The notes under the pieces are model-generated. The model was not told the origin of the DNA, did not search any database, and saw nothing but the letters and a program-made list of their open reading frames with translations. The position numbers and the translations under genes were made by a program. Of a stretch of DNA of 64,000 bases, positions 55,410-64,000 are shown piece by piece. Origin of the DNA: Acetobacter cerevisiae (lineage in GTDB: Bacteria; Pseudomonadota; Alphaproteobacteria; Acetobacterales; Acetobacteraceae); contig NZ_LHZA01000157.1 in assembly GCF_001580535.1 (NCBI RefSeq), forward strand, positions 1 to 64,000. The letters run 5' to 3'. The stretch's first letter is position 1; each line of letters opens with the position of its first letter.

Positions 55410-56033
55410 TCACCCCGCAACACGCGACGGGTTATGCGCAAAACCCGCTAGTGCGCCGAGCCATTTTGCAAATTCTCTTAGGAGGAGTTGCATGGTTGAT
55501 GTTTCGAGTGGATGTTCGAGTGCTGGGGGGATAACCGGGTAGGGGTAGAGGGTGACACCCGGCAGGGTACGGCGGAGTTCTACCAGAGCGCGGCGCATGT
55601 GGTAGCCTGCCGTGACGACGGTAAGCGTGTGGACATGGTTGTCCACCACCCATGCGGCTGTCTCACTCGCATTTTCAATAGTGGAGCGGGCCAGATAGCC
55701 GAGGGTTACGCGGTCCTTCAGGCTTTCGGGCAGGTGGGGCGGCAGCAGGTCCTGCTGGGTGGCTTGCGGGTCCACTCCGGAAATCAGCAGCTTATCGCCT
55801 CGGTTTTGCATAAGCAGGCGTAGGGATGTGTCCACGCGGCCTTGCCCGCCTGTTAGGGCCACAATGCCATCGGTGTGCGGCATGTTATCTGGGGCAGGCT
55901 TGAGCGCATCATACACAAACCAGCCAAAGGCCCCGCAGAGCGCCAGACTGGCCAGCAACCCCATTTTAACCCACCAGAAGATGAAGCGAGACAGGCGTGA
56001 GGGGCGATGAGGACGATCGGCCTCGTGTCTCAT
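55410..56033 (-). CDS. YdcF-family protein (DUF218)
   Basis: A 207-residue protein with one N-terminal transmembrane helix (about residues 22-45; MGLLASLALCGAFGWFVYDA) and an extracytoplasmic DUF218 domain (DGIVALTGGQGRVDTSLRLL, then LLISGV, and TVVTAGYHMRRALVELR). The family includes SanA and ElyC, which affect envelope integrity and peptidoglycan precursor use, though its enzymatic role is unclear. It overlaps ftsX by four bases (ATGA), so it is in the ftsEX operon, as often seen in alphaproteobacteria. Confidence 0.88.
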   Translation of the reverse strand: MRHEADRPHRPSRLSRFIFWWVKMGLLASLALCGAFGWFVYDALKPAPDNMPHTDGIVALTGGQGRVDTSLRLLMQNRGDKLLISGVDPQATQQDLLPPHLPESLKDRVTLGYLARSTIENASETAAWVVDNHVHTLTVVTAGYHMRRALVELRRTLPGVTLYPYPVIPPALEHPLETSTMQLLLREFAKWLGALAGFAHNPSRVAG

Positions 56034-56980
56034 GGGAGCCGTCGGAGCCAGACGCGGACCATAAACTGTGTCGTCACCCAGCCAATAAAGGCGGCCACAA
56101 ACGGCAGGGCGGCGAGCCCCACCAGCATATCACCGGGCAGAAGGTCCGGCAGGGTGCGCCAGTCCGGCATGGTGGTGCTGGCGGCTTGCAGCGTGGAGGC
56201 CGCAAACGGGGCGGCCATTCTGAATAGCAGGAGCAGCGGGGCCATGGCCAGCAGAGTGCCCAGCAGGCCACCGCCAAGCGCCAGCCCACCCGTGCGCCAT
56301 GCAAAGCGCCCGGCAATATAGCTGTCTGTCGCCCCCAGCCCGTGCAGGATTTCAATAATATCGCGGCGCGTGGACAGGCCCGCTTTTGTGGCCAGAGCGG
56401 TGATCATGGTGGCAATGCCGCCAACTGTGGCGAGCGCCAGAGCAGCGCAGGCCAGTAGGCTTTGGGCCAGAGCCCGCAGGCGGGTGCTCCATTCTGCATT
56501 ATGTTCCACCACCGTGCCGGGCACATGTGCGTCCAGCGTCTGTTCCAGATTGGCCGGAGCTTCCTGCCCCTCGGCCAGACGCACTTCAATAACGGCAGGT
56601 AGCGGAAGAGCCGTTTTGCCCGCATCACCCAGCCAGGGGGTGAGCAGTCTGGCCAGTTCTTCCTGCGTCAGCCGATGGACCTGCGTGCCTGTGGGCAGGG
56701 TCGCGAGGTCCGCCAGCACGGCATCGGCGCGGGTTGGCTGGGCTGTTTTGTCGGCTTTGCTGGTTGCGGCAAGGGGCTGGTCGGGTTCGGAAACCTGAAT
56801 GGTCAGCAACTGCGCGGCACCGCCTGCCCAACGGGTGGAGAGGGTGCGCGCACCGGTGGCACCCGTCAGCGTCAGGGCAGCCAGAAAGCTCATCATGGCG
56901 ACCAGAATAAACAGGCTTCTGTCAGGCAGCGCTTCGGAGAGGGAGAGGCCGTCTTTACGGCCAGAAAAGGGAAGGGCCAC
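56030..56980 (-). CDS. ftsX: Cell division protein FtsX (ABC permease)
   Basis: Integral membrane partner of FtsE in the divisome, which activates peptidoglycan hydrolases through EnvC. The 316-residue protein has a first transmembrane helix (about residues 25-45), a periplasmic loop (about 50-180) that would bind EnvC, and three C-terminal helices (about 185-215, 235-265 and 285-310). RRDIIEILHGLGATDSYIAG is the conserved coupling region. The start is a GTG at 56980, three bases after the ftsE stop. Confidence 0.92.
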   Translation of the reverse strand: MALPFSGRKDGLSLSEALPDRSLFILVAMMSFLAALTLTGATGARTLSTRWAGGAAQLLTIQVSEPDQPLAATSKADKTAQPTRADAVLADLATLPTGTQVHRLTQEELARLLTPWLGDAGKTALPLPAVIEVRLAEGQEAPANLEQTLDAHVPGTVVEHNAEWSTRLRALAQSLLACAALALATVGGIATMITALATKAGLSTRRDIIEILHGLGATDSYIAGRFAWRTGGLALGGGLLGTLLAMAPLLLLFRMAAPFAASTLQAASTTMPDWRTLPDLLPGDMLVGLAALPFVAAFIGWVTTQFMVRVWLRRLP

Positions 56981-56983
56981 GGC

Positions 56984-57655
56984 TCAGGCTCCGTCCTGCA
57001 CAAGGCGACCGCGTTCCAGCACTAAGGCCGGTCGGGACAGGCGGCGGACCAGTGCCTCATTATGGGTGGCGACAATCACGGTGGTGCCCATGCTGCTTAG
57101 CTCACTGAACATATCCAGCAGTTTGTGGGCCTGCGGTTCTTCCAGCGCGTTAGTGGGTTCATCCGCCAAAATCAGGCCGGGGCGATGCACAATGGCGCGG
57201 GCAATGGCTGTTCTCTGCTGCTCACCGCCAGACAGGCGGGAGGCGCGGACGCCGAGCCGGTCGCCCAGACCCACCCATTTCAGGATGGACTGAACTTCAT
57301 CCGTAATTTCATCTTCCGGCCTGTGTTGCAGGCGCATGGGCAGCGCCACGTTATCGGCCACGGAGAGGTCGGGCATCAGCCGGAAATCCTGATGCACCAT
57401 GCCGATTCTTTGCCGCAGGCGGACCAGAACGGAGCGGTGCGTGTGGGCTGTTACATCCTTGTCCAGTAGGCACAGCGTACCATCGGAGGGCAGGCTTTCC
57501 ACATGCAGCAGGCTGAGCAGGCTGGTCTTGCCCGCGCCAGAGGGACCAAGCAGCCAGCGGAAGCCGCCCTGAGGCACCTCAAAAGACAGGTTGGAGAGCA
57601 CGGGGGTGCTGGCCTTGCGCTCCCTGCGCCATGAGACGTTGGTGAGACGAATCAT
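56984..57655 (-). CDS. ftsE: Cell division ATP-binding protein FtsE
   Basis: ATPase of the FtsEX complex. In 223 residues, Walker A (LGPSGAGKTSLLSLL), the Q-loop (GMVHQDFRLMPDLSV), the signature (LSGGEQQRTAIARAI) and Walker B with catalytic Glu (LILADEPTNAL) are complete; the H-loop His lies in VIVATHNEALV. The gene starts at an ATG at 57655 and is followed by ftsX and a ydcF-like gene in one operon. Confidence 0.95.
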   Translation of the reverse strand: MIRLTNVSWRRERKASTPVLSNLSFEVPQGGFRWLLGPSGAGKTSLLSLLHVESLPSDGTLCLLDKDVTAHTHRSVLVRLRQRIGMVHQDFRLMPDLSVADNVALPMRLQHRPEDEITDEVQSILKWVGLGDRLGVRASRLSGGEQQRTAIARAIVHRPGLILADEPTNALEEPQAHKLLDMFSELSSMGTTVIVATHNEALVRRLSRPALVLERGRLVQDGA

Positions 57656-57922
57656 GGAGAAAGCACGGTTCTGCTACTCGGCAGCAGGCAAAAAGGACGG
57701 GGGTTACGCATGGAAATAAGTGTAACGGAGGGAAGGTGGTGCTGTCGATCAGAAGCCGTAGGGGAAGCTAAAATAGCAGGCCGGGGCCTCCGGTCTGACG
57801 TGGCGTTCCGTCTGTTGTGTATAAAGACGGTTCCCGCGGCTGGCTCGGCAAACACGCTACCAGAGTAGCCCTCCGATTCGAGCTTTGAAGCCTGCTGGCA
57901 GATCAATCAGGAAGAGGTAAGA

Positions 57923-58084
57923 ATGCCCGCTTTACGAGAACTGATGCTGACGGACAGGTTCTGGCGGTGGGCGTGGATGGCCAGCGGTGTGGTGGCTGTG
58001 CTTGTGGTCCTGTCAGTCAGTTTCTGGTGGCAGGATATTGTGCAGGTCTGGCCCGCGGCAGCCCGGCTGCATCAACCGGGCTGA
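57923..58084 (+). CDS. Small Trp-rich membrane protein, 53 residues
   Basis: A short open frame that starts MPALRELMLTDRFWRWAWMA and has one hydrophobic segment (about residues 20-37, GVVAVLVVLSVSF), a WWQDIV motif after it, and a short tail ending LHQPG. A good Shine-Dalgarno sequence (GGAAGAGG) lies before the ATG. It is divergent from ftsE and convergent with the 58093 gene. The composition (six Trp in 53 residues, one helix) looks like a real small membrane protein. I do not recognise a family. Confidence 0.6.
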   Translation: MPALRELMLTDRFWRWAWMASGVVAVLVVLSVSFWWQDIVQVWPAAARLHQPG

Positions 58085-58092
58085 GTTACCTT

Positions 58093-58506
58093 TTACATAT
58101 TGCGCCCGGCCAGCGTGGCCAGTGTAGCTCCGGCAGCGGCCAGACCCATCAGCAGAATGCCATCCCAGATCATGCCGCTGGCTGTCAGCGTGTGGCCTGC
58201 CATGGTGAGCTGTTCCGGAATGGCAGAGGCCACGTTGGCAATGGCGTCACGCGCCTGCGGGTCAGCTGAGGCGCTGACGTGGGAGACGGCACCAATCAGC
58301 ACAGGTAGAGCTTTCCACGCCACGCCGGCAATCAGCAGTAGCGGGGCAAACAGCTCTGCGAGTTGCTGGATAAAATAGAACACAAAATAGCAGATGGACC
58401 ACAGGCCGGCACGGGCCAGCTTGAGCCCCAGCGGCGTAGAAGTCTGCGCGTTGGATAAAAAGGAAAGGGGCCGCTGAGCATCAGCGCGGTTGGGGGTGTG
58501 GTCCAT
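58093..58506 (-). CDS. Hypothetical membrane protein
   Basis: A 137-residue protein with two or three hydrophobic segments (about residues 33-68, GLWSICYFVFYFIQQLAELF then APLLLIAGVAWKALPVLIG; and about 110-135, IWDGILLMGLAAAGATLATL). The N-terminus is polar and the middle is Ala/Ser rich. I do not recognise a family and cannot infer a function. The stop lies 8 bp from that of the convergent small membrane protein gene. Confidence 0.6.
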   Translation of the reverse strand: MDHTPNRADAQRPLSFLSNAQTSTPLGLKLARAGLWSICYFVFYFIQQLAELFAPLLLIAGVAWKALPVLIGAVSHVSASADPQARDAIANVASAIPEQLTMAGHTLTASGMIWDGILLMGLAAAGATLATLAGRNM

Positions 58507-58885
58507 AGATCTGGTGTGTCCTCAGCCAGTAAAAACAGGGTGCGGCGGCGGTCAGAAACCAACAGGCACGCACAGATTGGGCGGGATTATACACAAGTGC
58601 CGCCCAAGCACACACACGCTTGCCGCAAAAGGCGGATGCTGTGGCTTTGCTGCTATAGGACTTTGTTATAACAATCATGTGGGTGTTAGCTTTTCTTGCT
58701 CAGGTAACGCATTCGCGAACAGACGGGGGTGCCGGGATCGGGTTAGATGAATTCACGCTCATGAACGCGTAGCACCTGTGGTCGTGAGGCAGGGGCATGA
58801 TGTAGAAGACGGCAGCAGAAGAAAGCAGGACACCTGAAAACGTGATGGACGCTCCGGGGCAACAGGTGTGGGATGCGGAATTGAG
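58507..58885. other. Intergenic region before the sensor kinase pair
   Basis: 379 bp between two divergent genes. No credible protein or RNA gene is seen. It contains mixed-composition sequence with a possible A+T-rich promoter region near 58650-58700, but no clear consensus elements. Confidence 0.4.
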
Positions 58886-60670
58886 ATGACGATCCGCTCG
58901 GATAATATTTTGCTGGTGGGACTGGAGCCTGAGCGGCGTGAGGCGTTTTCTGCGCTTTTGAACCAGCGCGGCTTTCAGGTGCGGTCTGCGCTCAATGGTC
59001 GTCAGGCGTTTGAAGGGTTTGAGGACCATTTGCCGGATTTGCTGGTGGTGCCTGCCGCGCTGCCGGATATGTCCGCCGCACAACTATGCCAGCGCCTGCG
59101 GCTGAACGTGGTGACGCGAGGCATTCCTGTTCTGGTGGTGGTGGAAACGCAGAACCCGGAGCAGGAACGCCTGATTCTGGAGCAGGGCGCGGATGCCTGC
59201 CTGAGCAGCCAGACCGAACCGGCTTTTCTGATGTTTCGGATCTGCACCCTGCTGCGGGAGCAGGAGGAAGATCCGCTCTCTCGCCCCGGGGGAACATTCC
59301 GTCAGCCCTGTGTGGCGATTGTCACGGCGCCGGGCGGTTTGCTGTGGTCATGGCGAGGGGAAGGGCGGGATACGCCACCTGTTCTGTCAGACCTGCTGCG
59401 GCGTAATGGCGCCAGCGTCGTGCTGATTGATGACCCCGACGATTTCAACCTGACAAACTGGCCCGTTGGGAAAGACCAGCCGGATTGTCTGGTGGTGGAT
59501 CTGGAGTGCCCGTTATTTGATGGGCTGGCTTTTGCTCACACCGTTGTCGCCATGCGCCGCAGAACCCGCCAGTGCATGCGTGTGCTGGGGATGGTGGATG
59601 GCGGCCAGCTGTCTGGGCAGATGGCCAGCATGGCCTTTACCGCCGGGGTGGATGATCTGGTGGATGTGGATATCGCGCCCGATCTGCTGGTAGCCCGGAT
59701 TGGCAGCCTTGTGCGCCGCAAGATGGTGCAGGATGAAACCCGGCGGGAAGAAGCGCATATTGAAAGTGCGCGTGCCCGCATGGCGCTTGCAGACGCTTTG
59801 CGGCGGGTGAATGCGGATCTGGCAGCCGCTAACCGCAAGTTGATTGAGGCGCAGGCCAAGCTGGTGCAGTCCGCCAAAATGGCCTCGCTGGGGGAACTGG
59901 CGGCCGGGATTGCGCATGAGTTCAATAACCCGCTTGCGTTTGTTCTGGCGCATGAAAACACGGTGAACCGCAGCATTGCCCGCGCGCTGAACGCCGTGCG
60001 CGAAGGCGATAGTCTGACGGCGGAGCAGGCGCTGGCTAAAAGCAGTGAGCGTCTGGCGGCGTCTCTCGTCGGGCTGTCACGCATGCGGGATCTGGTTGTC
60101 AGCCTGCGGCGGTTCTCCCGGTTGGAAGAAGGGGAGTTCAGCCGTCTGGATGTGCCGGATGCCATCAGCATGGTGCTGACCCTGCTGGCCCCTAAACTTG
60201 GGCAGAATATTCGGGTGATATGCGCTCTGGATGCGCCGCCGGATCTGTTCTGTCAGGCGGCTTTGGTCAATCAGGTTGTCATGAATATTGTCAGCAATGC
60301 CGCCGACGCCATTATGGAAAAGCAGCGTGAGCAAGAGGAAGTCGGCCTGCCTGCGGGTGAGGAAGACCGGATTGAAATCACCTCTACTCTGGAACCGGCC
60401 ACCACGCATGCCGGACAGGATTACGTGATCAGGATTAGCGATACAGGACCGGGTGTGCCTCAGGATCTTCAGGAACGCGTTTTTGAACCGTTTTTTACAA
60501 CAAAACCTGTAGGCTCAGGCACTGGGCTGGGACTGGCGACCGCGTATGGCGTTGTACAGGCGCATGACGGGAGTATTGTTGTGACCGATGCGCGTGAAAA
60601 TGGCGGAGCCTGCTTTACATTGCGTGTGCCCTATCGGGCCGAAGAGGAGAGGCGCACTCATGCTGCCTGA
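58886..60670 (+). CDS. Hybrid sensor histidine kinase with two receiver-like N-terminal domains
   Basis: A 594-residue cytoplasmic protein with no membrane segment. The first receiver-like domain (about residues 5-125) lacks the phosphate-accepting Asp: the position reads Pro56 in LLVVPAALPDM. The second (about 140-275) has an Asp at the expected site (Asp205 in LVVDLECP). A coiled coil leads to the HisKA domain, with His344 in LAAGIAHEFNNPLAF, and the HATPase domain (NAADAIMEK; ISDTGPGVPQ; GSGTGLGLATAYGVV). It probably acts in a phosphorelay with the next gene, which it overlaps by 11 bp. The signal and output are unknown. Confidence 0.88.
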   Translation: MTIRSDNILLVGLEPERREAFSALLNQRGFQVRSALNGRQAFEGFEDHLPDLLVVPAALPDMSAAQLCQRLRLNVVTRGIPVLVVVETQNPEQERLILEQGADACLSSQTEPAFLMFRICTLLREQEEDPLSRPGGTFRQPCVAIVTAPGGLLWSWRGEGRDTPPVLSDLLRRNGASVVLIDDPDDFNLTNWPVGKDQPDCLVVDLECPLFDGLAFAHTVVAMRRRTRQCMRVLGMVDGGQLSGQMASMAFTAGVDDLVDVDIAPDLLVARIGSLVRRKMVQDETRREEAHIESARARMALADALRRVNADLAAANRKLIEAQAKLVQSAKMASLGELAAGIAHEFNNPLAFVLAHENTVNRSIARALNAVREGDSLTAEQALAKSSERLAASLVGLSRMRDLVVSLRRFSRLEEGEFSRLDVPDAISMVLTLLAPKLGQNIRVICALDAPPDLFCQAALVNQVVMNIVSNAADAIMEKQREQEEVGLPAGEEDRIEITSTLEPATTHAGQDYVIRISDTGPGVPQDLQERVFEPFFTTKPVGSGTGLGLATAYGVVQAHDGSIVVTDARENGGACFTLRVPYRAEEERRTHAA

Positions 60671-62654
60671 ACCTGACAAGCGGTCTGTTGTCCTGATTGT
60701 GGATGACGAGCCGGAGATTCTGGTCGCCCTGACGGATCTGCTGGAAGACACGTATGAGGTTCTCCCGGCGTCTTCGGGTGAGCGCGGGCTTGCGTTGCTG
60801 AAGGAACGCCCTGACGTTGCCGTCATTGTGTCCGACCAGCGGATGCCGGGCATGACGGGGGACGTGTTTCTGGCGCGCGCCAGACTGCTCTCCTCCGCCG
60901 GGGCCATTTTGCTAACGGGATATGCCGATATCACGGCAGTGGAAGCCGCTCTGAACCAGGGGCAGATTTCCTTTTTTGCGTACAAGCCGTGGGATGATGA
61001 AACCCTGCTCTCCATGGTTGGGCAGGCGGCGTCTCGCTATCGTTTGGAAAAAGAGCTGCAATGTGAACAGCTTTTGCTGCGTGGCCTGCTGGATAATCTG
61101 CCGTTTGGTCTGGCGTTCAAAGAGCAGTCCGGGCGTTTTATCCGCCTGAATAGCCAGATGGCGCAGCAGTTCGGGCGCAGTGTGGACGCATGCGTGGGCC
61201 ATACGGAAGAAGAACTGGTAGACGCCACGCGTCTGGATAGCCTGAAGGGGGCGGAGAGAGTTCTGAACTCTTCAGGTCGGGACCAGCAGATTTTGCAACT
61301 GGCCGGGCCGGATGGTCAGGCGCGCTGGCATGATCTGACGCGCGTACGGCTGGATGGTGCGCCGGACGGTACACCGCCTGCCGGGGCCTCTGCTCTGGAA
61401 AACTATTCCATCCTGATTGATCGGGATGTGACCGATTTGCTGGCGATGGAGCAGCGCCTGCGTCAGGCCGAAAAAATGCAGGCCATTGGTACGCTGGCAG
61501 GCGGTATTGCGCACGATTTTAATAACCTGCTGACGGCTATTCTCGGCTCCCTTGAACTGGTGATGGATCTGGAGCCGCCCAAAGAGCCGGGTGTCTCCCG
61601 CCTGTTCCATAACGCGCTGGAAGCAGCCCGTCGTGGCGGTGCGCTGACGCAGAAACTTCTGGACTTCAGCCGGCCACGCCATCTGGTGTGCCAGCAGGTT
61701 GATTTGCGGAACTTGATGGCGTCCCTGCAAAGTTTCATGACGCAGGGCAAAGTGCCGGATGAAATTCAGGCCGTGCTGGGGGCCGCGGCACTCTCCTCCA
61801 GTAGCCGGATCAGCACCGTGCAGTTTGATATCCCAGCCACGCCGCTACCCGTGGTGTGGACGGATGCCACACAGCTGGAACTGGCGGTGTTCAATCTGTG
61901 CGTCAACGCACTGGATGCACAGCCCGAAGGCGGGGCGACCACGGTTTCCGTCCGGCAGGCAAACCGGCCTCTGGGTCTGACGGGTAGCGCCACCCACGGG
62001 GAAGCCTGGGTGGTGGTGCAGGTGATGGATCGCGGTGTGGGCATGACGGAAGAAATGCAGGCCCGCATTTTTGATCCGTTCTTTACCACCAAGGGGATCG
62101 GGCAGGGCACAGGGCTGGGCCTGTCCATGATCTACGGCTTTATCAGCCATTGCGGAGGGGAAGTGCGGGTGGAAAGCGTGCCCGGTGGCGGCACGTCCAT
62201 TGAGCTCTGGCTGCCTGCCATGGTGGAAGAGCGTGCACCGGTCACGCCGGTTCGGTCTGTTCGCAGCGGGCAGGTCACACCACAGGCCTTGCCGCCGGTT
62301 CAGCACGGGGAAACCATTCTGGTGGTGGATGATGAGCCGGGTGTTCGGGCTGTTACGGCAGGCTTCCTGCGCCGGGCCGGGTATGACGTGCTGGAATCCG
62401 CCAGTGGTGCCGAGGCGCTGAGTGTAATTGGCGATAAGCCGGGGATTGCACTGGTGGTGATGGACGTCATGATGCCGGGCATGAACGGGGATGAAGTGGC
62501 TCGCCGCCTGCATGAGGTGCGGCCAGAACTGCCCGTCCTGTTTGTAACCGGCTATGCCGACCTCGCCTTGCTGCCGGAAGGCGTGACGGTTTTGCACAAA
62601 CCCTACACGCGGGATGCCTTGCTGGGGGATGTCAGGGCCATGCTGGCCGCATAA
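60660..62654 (+). CDS. Hybrid sensor histidine kinase (REC-PAS-HisKA-HATPase-REC)
   Basis: A 664-residue soluble kinase. An N-terminal receiver (Asp59 in [23 protein letters not shown] supplies the acidic pair) precedes a PAS domain (about residues 140-260), the HisKA domain (His285 in [15 protein letters not shown]), the HATPase domain ([29 protein letters not shown]) and a C-terminal receiver ([14 protein letters not shown]). Receivers at both ends are unusual, and suggest that it receives phosphate from the upstream kinase and passes it on. Neither kinase is next to a DNA-binding response regulator in this window. The ATG at 60660 overlaps the end of the upstream gene. Confidence 0.9.
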   Translation: MLPEPDKRSVVLIVDDEPEILVALTDLLEDTYEVLPASSGERGLALLKERPDVAVIVSDQRMPGMTGDVFLARARLLSSAGAILLTGYADITAVEAALNQGQISFFAYKPWDDETLLSMVGQAASRYRLEKELQCEQLLLRGLLDNLPFGLAFKEQSGRFIRLNSQMAQQFGRSVDACVGHTEEELVDATRLDSLKGAERVLNSSGRDQQILQLAGPDGQARWHDLTRVRLDGAPDGTPPAGASALENYSILIDRDVTDLLAMEQRLRQAEKMQAIGTLAGGIAHDFNNLLTAILGSLELVMDLEPPKEPGVSRLFHNALEAARRGGALTQKLLDFSRPRHLVCQQVDLRNLMASLQSFMTQGKVPDEIQAVLGAAALSSSSRISTVQFDIPATPLPVVWTDATQLELAVFNLCVNALDAQPEGGATTVSVRQANRPLGLTGSATHGEAWVVVQVMDRGVGMTEEMQARIFDPFFTTKGIGQGTGLGLSMIYGFISHCGGEVRVESVPGGGTSIELWLPAMVEERAPVTPVRSVRSGQVTPQALPPVQHGETILVVDDEPGVRAVTAGFLRRAGYDVLESASGAEALSVIGDKPGIALVVMDVMMPGMNGDEVARRLHEVRPELPVLFVTGYADLALLPEGVTVLHKPYTRDALLGDVRAMLAA

Positions 62655-62716
62655 CGAGCGGTTTCCTGCCTGCTGGCCTCTTGTGCTGGCGGCAGGAAGG
62701 CTTATCTCCTTATACC

Positions 62717-63322
62717 ATGCAAAGCTTTCAGACAGCCTCCTCCTCGCATGATCCCGTCGGATGGCACGGGACAACCATCCTCTGTGTCCGGCGTGGCCCG
62801 ACTGTGGCTATGGCCGGGGACGGGCAGGTGACGCTCGGTCAGACCGTCATCAAGGGCAACGCCCGCAAGGTGCGGCGTATCGGGCCTTCTGGCTCCATTC
62901 TGGCCGGGTTTGCCGGGGCAACGGCGGATGCCTTCACCCTGCTGGAGCGGCTGGAAGGCAAGCTGGAACGCTACCCCAACCAGCTTGAACGCGCCTGTGT
63001 GGAACTGGCCAAAGACTGGCGGACAGACCGCTACCTCCGGCGGCTGGAAGCTATGATGGCCGTGGCGGATGCGGAGCATTCCTTCACGCTGACAGGGAAC
63101 GGCGACGTGCTGGAACCGGAAGACGGCATTATCGCCATTGGCTCAGGCGGGAATTTTGCCCTCTCAGCAGCCCGTGCGCTGCTGACGGTCGAGGATCTGG
63201 ACGCTGAGGAAATTGTGCGTCGTTCCATGAAAATTGCCGGGGATATCTGCGTTTATACCAACCACTCTGTGCGGGTTGAAACGCTGACAGCTTCTCCTTC
63301 AACCGATAAGGCTTCTTCCTGA
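62717..63322 (+). CDS. hslV: ATP-dependent protease subunit HslV
   Basis: Proteolytic subunit of the HslUV (ClpQY) complex. The 201-residue protein has a short N-terminal extension before the catalytic threonine, found in [12 protein letters not shown], so maturation at the Thr (about residue 19) is expected, as in other alphaproteobacteria. The core continues [20 protein letters not shown], and the C-terminal part has [17 protein letters not shown]. The ATG at 62717 is preferred to an earlier in-frame ATG 12 codons up, which lies in the gap behind the kinase gene. Its stop overlaps the hslU start by one base. Confidence 0.95.
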   Translation: MQSFQTASSSHDPVGWHGTTILCVRRGPTVAMAGDGQVTLGQTVIKGNARKVRRIGPSGSILAGFAGATADAFTLLERLEGKLERYPNQLERACVELAKDWRTDRYLRRLEAMMAVADAEHSFTLTGNGDVLEPEDGIIAIGSGGNFALSAARALLTVEDLDAEEIVRRSMKIAGDICVYTNHSVRVETLTASPSTDKASS

Positions 63323-64000
63323 TGGATGCACCGACATTTTCTCCGAGGGAAATTGTCTCGGAGCTTGATCGCTTTATTATCGGGCAGGCTGACGCCAAGC
63401 GTGCCGTTGCCATCGCGTTGCGCAACCGCTGGCGGCGCGCGCAGTTGCCGGAAGCGCTGCGTGAAGAAGTGGTGCCCAAGAATATCCTGATGATTGGCCC
63501 GACCGGGTGCGGTAAAACCGAGATTGCCCGCAGGCTGGCCAAACTGGCGCAGGCCCCGTTCCTGAAAGTGGAAGCCACCAAGTTTACGGAAGTGGGCTAT
63601 GTGGGGCGCGATGTGGAAAGCATTGTGCGCGACCTCGTCGAGGCCTCCATCACCATGCTGCGGGAGGTCAAACGCAAAGACGTTGCTGCCCGCGCCGCGC
63701 AGGCCGCGGAAGATCGGCTGGTCGATGCGCTGGTCGGTGCGAGTGCGTCGGCTGAGACCAAAAACAAGTTCCGCAGTATGCTGCGGGATGGCCAGCTGGA
63801 AGATAAAGAGGTTGAGGTGGCTGTTGTGGAAGCCGCCCCCGCGGGTGGCGGTGACATGCCGGGGATGATGCCCGGTCAGGTCATCAACTTCAGCGAGATG
63901 ATGAAGAATTTCATAAACAAGGCCCCTCAGCAGCGCCGCCTGAAAGTGGCTGCTGCGCGGGAGTATCTTGAGCGTGAAGAAGCTGACAAGATGCTGGATA
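63322..64000 (+). CDS. hslU: ATP-dependent protease ATPase subunit HslU, cut by the right edge
   Basis: AAA+ unfoldase that feeds substrates to HslV. The N-terminal 226 residues visible here include the family start [29 protein letters not shown], Walker A ([19 protein letters not shown]), the pore-loop motif [20 protein letters not shown], and part of the intermediate (I) domain. Walker B and the C-terminal part lie beyond the window. The ATG overlaps the hslV stop (TGATG), showing translational coupling. Confidence 0.95.
   Translation, partial: MDAPTFSPREIVSELDRFIIGQADAKRAVAIALRNRWRRAQLPEALREEVVPKNILMIGPTGCGKTEIARRLAKLAQAPFLKVEATKFTEVGYVGRDVESIVRDLVEASITMLREVKRKDVAARAAQAAEDRLVDALVGASASAETKNKFRSMLRDGQLEDKEVEVAVVEAAPAGGGDMPGMMPGQVINFSEMMKNFINKAPQQRRLKVAAAREYLEREEADKMLD

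Overview
The window is about 60% G+C chromosomal DNA from an alphaproteobacterium. It most resembles an acetic acid bacterium (Acetobacteraceae: Acetobacter, Gluconobacter or Komagataeibacter type). This rests on the gene set and order (yqeY-dnaG-rpoD, rpsF-rpsR-rplI, lptF-lptG-lptD-surA-rsmA, minC-minD-minE, hslV-hslU) and on protein features; genus and species cannot be fixed from the sequence alone. No rRNA, tRNA, CRISPR array or intact insertion sequence was recognised.

Layout. 1-12.4 kb (minus strand): an envelope and central-metabolism block with a divergent polysaccharide deacetylase (cut by the left edge), a CtpA protease, an EnvC-like murein hydrolase activator, gpmI, a threonine ammonia-lyase, greA, carB and carA. 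CarA carries an unexpected N-terminal helix-turn-helix domain, and a perfect 19-bp inverted repeat lies just upstream of it. 12.5-22 kb (mostly plus): yqeY, an inserted minus-strand pair (XRE/cupin regulator and GNAT), dnaG, rpoD, a second GNAT, rpsF-rpsR-rplI and a cyclopropane fatty acid synthase-like gene. 22-25.7 kb (minus): an AT-richer three-gene operon of a CHASE2 membrane protein, a small secreted protein and an M48 metallopeptidase. 25.8-32.7 kb (minus): the outer-membrane biogenesis operon lptF-lptG-lptD-surA-rsmA. 32.8-42.1 kb: aldo/keto reductase, porin, cysG, an ABC exporter, a GntR regulator and minCDE. 42.2-51.1 kb: a glutathione transferase-like protein, an HI0933-type flavoprotein, rsmI head-to-head with an LpoA-like lipoprotein, a TPR/glycosyltransferase-like protein, carD, a bestrophin and S-formylglutathione hydrolase.

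51.1-55.4 kb is an accessory island of lower G+C and different codon use. It holds three co-oriented genes: a PD-(D/E)XK nuclease-like protein broken by a one-base frameshift, a small middle protein, and a Rad50-like ABC ATPase with a zinc hook. Together they match the predicted ABC-three-component (ABC-3C) conflict systems. About 0.5 kb of gene-free sequence lies on each side.

55.4-64 kb: YdcF-like protein, ftsX and ftsE (minus); a 53-residue membrane protein; a hypothetical membrane protein; two overlapping sensor kinase genes; hslV; and hslU cut by the right edge.

The observations most worth follow-up are the HTH-CarA fusion with its neighbouring inverted repeat, the ABC-3C island with its frameshifted nuclease gene, and the CHASE2/M48 operon. 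EnvC, FtsEX and LpoA-like genes in one window also give a nearly complete set of septal and peptidoglycan-remodelling regulators.
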